Source of the DNA: Atopobium sp034113385
GTDB lineage: Bacteria; Actinomycetota; Coriobacteriia; Coriobacteriales; Atopobiaceae
Direction of reading: 5' to 3'
DNA: 64,000 nt
NCBI RefSeq assembly: GCF_034113385.1
Contig: NZ_JAXEXL010000015.1
Coordinates: 1 to 64,000 of the forward strand
Position numbers and translations under genes: made by a program. Within the stretch, counting starts at the first letter, position 1, and each line of letters starts with the position of its first letter. The notes under the pieces were generated by a model. That model did no database searches. It saw nothing but the letters and a program-made list of their open reading frames with translations, and had not been told where the DNA came from. Positions 17,434-24,500 of the stretch are shown here, in pieces.

Positions 17434-19041
17434 ATGTTACGAGACAACACGATGGTGTGGCGCTGTGGTTCACATGAGCTTTCCTTATCGCGACCTCGCA
17501 TTATGGGCGTGCTTAATGTGACACCTGATTCATTTTCTGATGGCGGAGCCTATATAGATACCGATGCTGCTATTGCCCGCGGTATGCAGATGCTAGATGA
17601 AGGTGCAGACATCATTGATGTAGGTGGCGAGTCCACGCGTCCCGGCTTTACGGCTGTTTCCCCCGAAGAGGAGGCCACGCGTATAGTCCCTGTAGTTCGC
17701 GCCCTCGTAGCAGCCGGCGCGATTGTCTCGGTAGATACACGTCACGCCGAGGTAGCGCGCATGTGTGTGCGCCTGGGAGCTTCTATCATTAATGATGTGA
17801 CAGGCTTTACTGACCCTGCCATGGTACAAGTGGCCGCTAACAGCAATGCAGGCGTAATAGTTATGCACGCGGGTGAAGTTGCCGAGCACGCACCTCGTCA
17901 AACCGTCGTGCTTGACAGCGCCCCTGGTGCAAAGCCATCTTCTGCCTCCGCTTCTGTCGAGAAACCCATCGAGGCTGCTTCATCTGATGTGAGCGCATCT
18001 GATGGTGCTTCCGAAGGCACAACAGAGCAGCAATCCACCACAGCGGGTAATGAGCGCTCGCTTGACTTGCTTATGCAGCGTGCTACTGGCGCCAGCACCA
18101 CAAGTGCTGCAACGGTACGCCTTTCGGGGACTCGCAGGTTTGCTACGCCTGACTCTGCTCCCATCATGAGAAACGTTATGGGCTTTTTGGGTGACCAAGC
18201 TCGCACGCTTGTTCGTGCTGGTGTGGATCGTAGTCGTATTGTGATTGATCCTGGCCCTGGCTTTGGTAAGTTTGCAGATGAAGACGTGGTCATCCAGCGC
18301 GCTACAGCAAAGATGGTTTCTATGGGGTACCCTGTGCTCTGTGCCGTTTCTCGCAAACGCTTTGTGGGTGCCGTTTCTGGTGTAACCAAAGCACCTGCTC
18401 GTGATGCTGCAACTGTTGGCGTGGTTATTGCGGCAGTAGAGGCAGGTGCGCGTATTGTACGCGTACACGATGTGGCGGCAGCATATGAGGCTTTAACCAG
18501 CTATTGGACGGTTGCTCATCCAGATGAGCGCCGCGCGTTTGTGGCGCTTGGCTCTAATGTGGGAGATCGAATTGGTTATCTTGCTAAGGCATGCGCTCTT
18601 ATTAACGCTATTCCGCTTACTTGTGTAGTGACGGTCAGTCATGCCTATGAGACTGAGCCTGCCTATGGTATTGCAACACCTGTTGCAAATGCCGTTGCAG
18701 AAATTAAAACAGAGCTTGCTCCTCTGGTTCTTCTCGAGCAACTCCTTGAGGTAGAAAACCAACTCCATCGTCAGCGTCCTGCAGGACAGGAAGGGCATGG
18801 ACCTCGTACCATCGACTGCGATCTTGTGTGGATGGAAGGGGAGACCCATGCAGGAAAACGCCTGACTTTGCCTCACTCTGGGTTAGGTGAGCGTGATTAT
18901 GTGTTGGTTCCTATGGAAGATATTATGCGTGACCCCGATCGTTTCTTTGCGCATGCTGGGATAACCATCTTGCCTGAGGAGCAGCGTGTTGGCTTGGTTA
19001 AAGCTGATTTAGGCGCACTTGCATGGGACGAGTGTGAATAG
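17434..19041 (+). CDS. folP-folK: Bifunctional dihydropteroate synthase / HPPK (FolP-FolK fusion) with a low-complexity insert
   Basis: Two consecutive folate-pathway activities in one 535-residue chain. The DHPS domain (1-360) has MGVLNVTPDSFSDGG, DVGGESTRPG, VSVDTRH, NDVTGF, DPGPGFGK, SRKRFVG and RVHDV. The HPPK domain (366-500) has FVALGSNVGDR, ETEPAYG, NQLHRQR and GPRTIDCDLV. HPPK would make the pterin diphosphate that DHPS joins to para-aminobenzoate. Residues about 152-240 are a Ser/Ala/Thr-rich insert in the DHPS loop between VIVMHAGEV and the PIMRNVMGFL helix. The domain order (FolP first) is the reverse of the plant HPPK-DHPS fusion. AAAGGAG precedes ATG 17434. Confidence 0.93.
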   Translation: MLRDNTMVWRCGSHELSLSRPRIMGVLNVTPDSFSDGGAYIDTDAAIARGMQMLDEGADIIDVGGESTRPGFTAVSPEEEATRIVPVVRALVAAGAIVSVDTRHAEVARMCVRLGASIINDVTGFTDPAMVQVAANSNAGVIVMHAGEVAEHAPRQTVVLDSAPGAKPSSASASVEKPIEAASSDVSASDGASEGTTEQQSTTAGNERSLDLLMQRATGASTTSAATVRLSGTRRFATPDSAPIMRNVMGFLGDQARTLVRAGVDRSRIVIDPGPGFGKFADEDVVIQRATAKMVSMGYPVLCAVSRKRFVGAVSGVTKAPARDAATVGVVIAAVEAGARIVRVHDVAAAYEALTSYWTVAHPDERRAFVALGSNVGDRIGYLAKACALINAIPLTCVVTVSHAYETEPAYGIATPVANAVAEIKTELAPLVLLEQLLEVENQLHRQRPAGQEGHGPRTIDCDLVWMEGETHAGKRLTLPHSGLGERDYVLVPMEDIMRDPDRFFAHAGITILPEEQRVGLVKADLGALAWDECE

Positions 19042-19068
19042 GGCTTTATAACATATAGAGGAGTATCC

Positions 19069-19905
19069 ATGCAGCCAGCACATAAGCAACAAGCGCCCTT
19101 TACACAGATGCCTTCCTGCCAAAATATTACTGATGCAGCCAAAGATCTTGCCCGAGAAGGTGTTATCTGTGCAACAACGCTTTATAGCACCGTTCAGACA
19201 GAAGGCCGAGCGCGCATGGGGCGCATATGGCATTCGGTGGATGGCTGTTTGCATCTAGCAATTATTCTGCGCCCGCAAGTTGGTATGGCCTATCTTAATG
19301 GTTTGGGTACGGTGTGTTCTTTAGCGGCGCTTGATGCCTTGCGCAAGCTTGGCGCTACGGATGTGTTGCCCAAATGGCCTAATGACATCATGTATAACGG
19401 CAACAAGCTCGCGAGCATTTTCGTTGAGGCAGGCTATGGTGAGGGCGTGTTTGCTATTTGCACCATTCATCTTAACGTTTGCCAAAATCCTCAGCTTGAG
19501 CAGCGTATTTCCAGCTCCTTTGATGGATCTCCTCGTCCTGCTGCACCAGCTTTTTTGGCAGATAATCTTGGTAAAAACTCCACTCAGGAACCTGTGGCAG
19601 CCCTTACCAACGAGCACATTGCAGCCACACTGCGTGATGCAGTGCTTGCCCGCGTGAGCGCTTGGGAGCATGACATTAACTCTGGCGTGGCGGTTGCGGG
19701 CCCCTTGGCTTCAGTGCTTAATGAGTATTATGACCAGATGGAGCTTCTTGCTCAGCAGGTAGATGCCGTATTGCCCGATGGCCGTGTGGTGGTAACGGGT
19801 ATGCTCGCCGGCATGGATATTTGGGGGCGCATAACACTACTTGATGCAGATGGGCGCGAGCATGAGTTTGCTCCAGAGCAGGTATCGTTGCGCCCAGCAC
19901 GTTAG
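19069..19905 (+). CDS. birA: Biotin-[acetyl-CoA-carboxylase] ligase (class I BirA, no repressor domain)
   Basis: Activates biotin as biotinyl-AMP and attaches it to the biotin carrier protein. The 278-residue protein starts directly with the catalytic domain, so it lacks the N-terminal winged helix of repressor-type BirA. Motifs are QTEGRARMGRIW (biotinyl-adenylate loop, normally GRGRxGR, here GRARMGR, about 43-54), KWPNDIMYNGNKLASI (about 103-118) and a C-terminal SH3-like domain ending REHEFAPEQVSLRPAR. A loop of about 30 residues around LEQRISSSFDGSPRPAAP looks inserted. GAGGAG precedes ATG. The stop overlaps the coaX stop on the opposite strand by 3 bases. Confidence 0.9.
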   Translation: MQPAHKQQAPFTQMPSCQNITDAAKDLAREGVICATTLYSTVQTEGRARMGRIWHSVDGCLHLAIILRPQVGMAYLNGLGTVCSLAALDALRKLGATDVLPKWPNDIMYNGNKLASIFVEAGYGEGVFAICTIHLNVCQNPQLEQRISSSFDGSPRPAAPAFLADNLGKNSTQEPVAALTNEHIAATLRDAVLARVSAWEHDINSGVAVAGPLASVLNEYYDQMELLAQQVDAVLPDGRVVVTGMLAGMDIWGRITLLDADGREHEFAPEQVSLRPAR

Positions 19906-20693
19906 TGTTGCTGGTGTTGCTTCCATATCTGGTATATACCATAAATGGTTAGGTCAGCGTCTACAAAATCAAATAGCGTTGTGGTCTGAGCTATAGTTTT
20001 TGCAAGTCCGCCCGTGGCTACAACAGTTGCGCGTGGTGCGCCAGGGTTGCGCTCAGAGAGTTCTGTTTGGATGCGTCCAACCAAGCCTTCTACCATAGCT
20101 GTGCAACCAAGTATCAAACCAGATTGTACAGCGGCTTCCGTATTTGAACCCAAAGCCTGCCGAGGTGCAATAAGAGGTACGCTGGACAGCTTGGCTGCTC
20201 GCGAGAAAAGCGCTTGAGCAGAAAGCATAAGACCAGGCATAATGGCGCCACCAACAAAAGTCCCCGTAGCGTCTACCACGTCAATATTGGTTGCCGTACC
20301 AAAATCCACCACAATAACGGGTGCACCATAGCGAGTTTTTGCTGCTACAGCATTAGCAATACGATCCGCCCCAAGCTCACGAGGATTATCTAAAGCAATA
20401 GTAAGTCCGCCGCACGCCTGGGTGTCTATGAGTAATGGTTCAGTGTCTAACACACTGCGCATAAGAGCTTGCCATTCTTGGGAGAGTACGGGCACTACAC
20501 TGGCAATGGCTGCATGGGTAATCTCAGATAGATTCATGCCAAACATAGTAAAGTAGCTGTATAAACGACTATGCAGTTGGTCTTTTGTGTCCGTGGCATT
20601 GGTTGCCATGCGCCATTGGTGAATAATGGCACCTTGATCGCCCAACATTCCAACGGTTGTTTGAGTATTGCCGCAATCTACTGCTAATAGCAT
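19902..20693 (-). CDS. coaX: Type III pantothenate kinase
   Basis: Catalyses the first step of coenzyme A synthesis with the ATP-dependent, potassium-requiring type III fold. The start at 20693 (MLLAVDCGNTQTTVGM) gives 263 aa and puts the phosphate-binding DCGNTxT motif at residue 6, as in CoaX. GADRIANAVAAKTRYG and VVDFGTATNIDVVD follow, then GGAIMPGLMLSAQALFSRAAKL. A frame extending upstream to 21047 runs into the rpmE gene and is rejected. The gene converges on birA; biotin and CoA steps commonly adjoin in actinobacteria. Confidence 0.94.
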   Translation of the reverse strand: MLLAVDCGNTQTTVGMLGDQGAIIHQWRMATNATDTKDQLHSRLYSYFTMFGMNLSEITHAAIASVVPVLSQEWQALMRSVLDTEPLLIDTQACGGLTIALDNPRELGADRIANAVAAKTRYGAPVIVVDFGTATNIDVVDATGTFVGGAIMPGLMLSAQALFSRAAKLSSVPLIAPRQALGSNTEAAVQSGLILGCTAMVEGLVGRIQTELSERNPGAPRATVVATGGLAKTIAQTTTLFDFVDADLTIYGIYQIWKQHQQH

Positions 20694-20861
20694 ACGATGC
20701 TCCTGCACGTGTAACCGCATAGATAATGCGGAAGAGGTGTTACAAGTCTGCTGCAATTGTACGCATCTCAAGGACTTTTGCGCAATACATGCATAGCGCG
20801 TGCAATATCCATGAACTCGCTGCAAGAAGCGGGTAGATGTGTTACTATTCCAATCCTGTAT

Positions 20862-20909
20862 GTTCCGGACGGAAACCGGAATACATCCGCTCTGGTCGGA
20901 AACCAGAGC
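20862..20909 (+). promoter_or_regulatory. rpmE leader: two tandem hairpins with the same loop
   Basis: TTCCGG (20863-20868) pairs with CCGGAA (20876-20881), loop ACGGAAA. GCTCTGG (20889-20895) pairs with CCAGAGC (20903-20909), loop TCGGAAA. Both stems differ in sequence while the loop CGGAAA is identical, so the loop is probably what is recognised. The structure ends 9 bases before the AAAAGGAG ribosome-binding site of rpmE. Autoregulatory L31 leaders have been described for several bacterial groups, I believe including Coriobacteria; this fits that class but was not compared with a model. Confidence 0.7.
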
Positions 20910-20927
20910 CGTTAAAAGGAGTCCTGT

Positions 20928-21344
20928 ATGAAGACTGGTATCCATCCAGAGTATGTAGAGTGCACCGTTCGCTGCACCTGCGGTAACACCTGGAAGACAC
21001 GCGCTACTAAGAGTGAGATGACGGTGGATTTGTGTGACAAATGTCACCCATTCTACACGGGTCAGCAGAAGCTCGTAGACACCGGTGGTCGTGTTCAGCG
21101 CTTTGCTGATAAGTTTGGTGGCGCAGCTGCACAGCAGCTCAAGAAGGCTGAGGAGGCCAAGGCTGCCAAGGCTGCTAAGGCTGCAGAGGAAGCTGCTGCA
21201 AAGAAGGCCGCTGCAGAGGCTAAGGCTGCCGAGAAGGCCAAGCGTGCTGCTGAGTTTGAGAAGAAGGCTGCCGAGAAGGCAGTTGCAGAGCCTGTAGAGG
21301 ACGCTCCTGCAGAGCAGGCAGCTGAAGAGAACGTAGCCGAGTAA
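20928..21344 (+). CDS. rpmE: Ribosomal protein bL31 with Ala/Lys-rich C-terminal extension
   Basis: Large-subunit protein at the subunit interface. Residues 1-66 are a normal zinc-binding (C+) bL31: MKTGIHPEYVECTVRCTCGN, then DLCDKCHPFYTGQQKLVDTGGRV in which the second cysteine pair (CDKC) is visible, and RFADKFGG. From residue 67 a 72-residue tail follows, built almost only of Ala, Lys and Glu (AEEAKAAKAAKAAEEAAAKK) and ending in an acidic EQAAEENVAE, giving 138 aa against about 70-80 for bL31. The tail should form a long charged helix. AAAAGGAG precedes ATG. A terminator follows at 21374. Confidence 0.94.
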   Translation: MKTGIHPEYVECTVRCTCGNTWKTRATKSEMTVDLCDKCHPFYTGQQKLVDTGGRVQRFADKFGGAAAQQLKKAEEAKAAKAAKAAEEAAAKKAAAEAKAAEKAKRAAEFEKKAAEKAVAEPVEDAPAEQAAEENVAE

Positions 21345-21373
21345 CGGTAGTTTTCACACATATAGAGTTTTAA

Positions 21374-21408
21374 AAGCCAAGAAGCATGTTCTTCTTGGCT
21401 TCTTTTTT
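21374..21408 (+). terminator. Rho-independent terminator of rpmE
   Basis: AAGCCAAGAA (21374-21383) pairs perfectly with TTCTTGGCTT (21392-21401) around an 8-base loop and is followed by CTTTTTT. Confidence 0.9.
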
Positions 21409-21429
21409 GCCTGTTGCGTAGAGTGTTTT

Positions 21430-21489
21430 CAAAAAATACAAGTGCAAGCAAAAAATACATGTTTTTAGCTTATCTTAAGCTTATGTATT
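21430..21489. promoter_or_regulatory. Direct and inverted repeats upstream of the surface-protein gene
   Basis: CAAAAAATACA occurs twice (21430-21440 and 21449-21459). Nested dyads follow: AATACAT (21454-21460) with ATGTATT (21483-21489), and inside them AGCTTA (21467-21472) with TAAGCT (21476-21481). They lie 56-115 bases before ATG 21545, where a promoter and operator would be expected. The function is inferred only from position and symmetry. Confidence 0.4.
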
Positions 21490-21544
21490 GGTATTATTGA
21501 GAGAATATGTATATCATTTGGTAAGTTGTCATTCAGGAACATAT

Positions 21545-24500
21545 ATGATTACTACAAAACGTTTTATCTCAGCAGTACTGACGGCGTTGCTCGTCTGGCA
21601 AGCAGCTTTTCCTGCAGGCATTGCGGTGGCAGAAGAGTTGCCAGCAACTACCGCGCCATCGTTAGAGCAGCCAACAGGGGGGGGCAATAGTTCCCCAGCA
21701 GCCTCTCCTTCCGGTGAGGCAACATCGAGCGCGCAAGAGGCGGCATCTGGCACACAAGAGGTAGCGTCTACTGCTCGCAGCTCTGCTGCCCCTACGGCAG
21801 AGAGTCGTGCTGCAGCTCCTGCGCGTCAGGCTGTTATTGAAGCAAGCCTGGTATCCGAAGATGATAAAACCACCTATGGGACACTTACTGACCCTAAAGC
21901 GAGTATGTCTTTTGCAAAAGGTCAGAAGTTCAATTTGCGCATCCATGCTGTCTTTCCATCTGCTTCCAATAAGTCTATTGAGGTAGCCCTTCCTTATGGT
22001 ATGCAGTGGAATACAGATTTTAAATTTGATAAAACAGCTGGCTGGGTTGGTGAGCTTCAAAAAGACGGCATTATTACTCCTGATAAACAGACTGACGCTT
22101 CCAAAAAACCTGTTACGGTATACGGTTGGAACTCCGCAGGCACTCTTACCTTATCGTTCCAAGATACCACTCAAGAAGTTACGTTTAATTTGCCCATGGG
22201 CCTTGCCTTTTCCCGTGATACAGGTCTTGCAAACATTTCTGATGCAATTACCGTAACGCAACAGTACACCAAGGCAGGGGAGGCTCCCACTACTGCCAAA
22301 CTCGGTACTGATATCGCAGTTACCAAGAGGCCTGGGCTGAGCGTTATTGGCTTTCATGAAGATTACTTCACGATGCTAAATAAAAACGGCAACATTGAAG
22401 TTGGCCTGGATTCTCCTATAGGCACCGGACACGATGTGGCTTGGCGTGCAACTTTAGAGGGCAACGATGAGGCCCGCATGCTGGAAGATTATTTCTATGC
22501 CATGCTTGTTCCCGAAAAAGCAGTATATCTTGGACGCTATTCTGCATCTGGTGGAAAAGGGGTAGAAGAAAAAGACCTCAAGATTCTTAATCCCGGCGAG
22601 AAGTTTACTTTGAGCACGGGCACAGAATACACTGTTCCCGCTGGCAAGAAGCTCTATGTTTGGCAGCGAACAAAAAACCAAACCATTCCTATTGCTGGCC
22701 AAAACGTAAGCTTTAATCCTATGTGGCGTTTTCCAAAAGAAGACTTCCCTGTGGGTAGTATTGCAGAAATAAGCCAGCTAGATGTAGGCGTAAAGTACTA
22801 CAACCCTACGAGTTCTAGCTCATATATGTCTTACGACGCAAGCAAGCTCAAAACTATGCGGTATGAGATTGTTGCCCCTCAGGAAGACGTGTATGTTAAC
22901 ACCACCATGTACGGCAAAGGTAAGGATTGGCCTTTGTGGGAAGGCTATATTGCCGATAGTGAAGTGTACCTAGGAGCTCCCGGCTTTGAGCACACGCAAG
23001 AACGCGGTCTCGGTTACTTTACGGTGGGCAATCGCGGTACGGCAAATAGTCGCAACAAGACTATCAGTATTGATTACGATGTAAATAACACCAAAATTGC
23101 TGGTATAACAGCACAGGCGCTTCCTCTTATTTCTCGTCAGAAAGCAGATGGTACGCAGCCTACGCATGTGAGTGATTTTAAAGTTACGCTTTGGAATAGC
23201 AAGACTGGCGAGCTCTCAAATTACAACTTAGATGCCTCTAAGGTTAAGCAGCGCTTCCGCGTGGAAGATGTGTTGGGTAAACACGTGGAGGGTATGTACC
23301 TTAAGCATATTGAATATAAGATTGATACCATTCCTGCTAAAACCGAATTTACTACTTGGTATAATAATTCTCAGGACGGAAGTGAGAATGGATCTGAGAC
23401 TGCCGTTTTTATATTCTTCGGCAATGTGCTGACCAATGACGTGCGTATAAAAGGTCAGTGGGGAAATGATTCTTCTCTCTTTAAAACCCGCATTCGCATA
23501 GAGAATACGGGTGCAGAAGAACCAAATTGGCATCACCGTAATCAAGACAAATGGGACTTTAATGATGGCAAGGGAGAAGTCCTTCTTAAATATCCTGGTC
23601 GCTCGGCTGATCATGTGACTATTGGCGATACGTTTACGGCATTTACTGGTAAAAGTTTCATACAAGGTCATGGCCCTGTTTGGGGCTGGCATAGCGGTAA
23701 TCCGCTTAATTTTATAGTTGGTGACCAGCTACGTGATTCAAGATTTGATTACTTTACTCCCGTTTGGGATAGTGCAAAACAGGGCGCGGAAACTTATAAA
23801 GCAATTTATTACATCAGTCCTTTGGGAGATGATCTAAGCTTCCAAATGAGATATCGTTCCGTTTACGCTAAGGATGTCTGGAAACAACAGGGCGCGAGCA
23901 GCGATAATACTAGTCTTAAACAGCCCGATGTGTCGGTGGTACCAACATCTGATGCTTTGAAGCAGGTATATCCCCAGGCAAAAGTATATAAACTTGATTT
24001 TTCAAAGCTTACCTCTGATCAAGACATATATGATACGCGCACCTTTGGTCCCTCTGTGTACTGGAGGGAATCTGCGCAGGCAGTCCCCTATGCTGTTAAC
24101 TCCGCATACTGGGCGTATACAGGTAATCCCATTTTGTGCGTGAGCTTTAACTCAGATCCTGAGAAGGACGTACCTGGAACCTACGAAGAACTGATGTGGG
24201 TTGAGTACGATACAGATACCAAAGAAGAGCTTGCATATGGCGAGGGCATGACCAAAGACGTATGGGATCTTAACGGCGATGGCAGCACTGAAGATATGAT
24301 TGGCAAACCTGTGGGAAAGTGGGTCATTAAGGCTCCCACAGACCTTGTAGTGAAATCTGCCGCCAAGATGGCAACCCAACCAGATTCCTTATATATCACT
24401 TACGATGGTTTGGCTAAGACTTTGATTGGTGCCAACAGTACCGTTGATTATCGTCTTATTGCCAACAATCCTACACAGATGGATGCTAAGGGCGTTACTA

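Noticed and set aside
20694..21047. N-terminal extension of coaX
   Set aside because: The extension overlaps the rpmE gene and its leader on the other strand and precedes the conserved MLLAVDCGNT start of the family.
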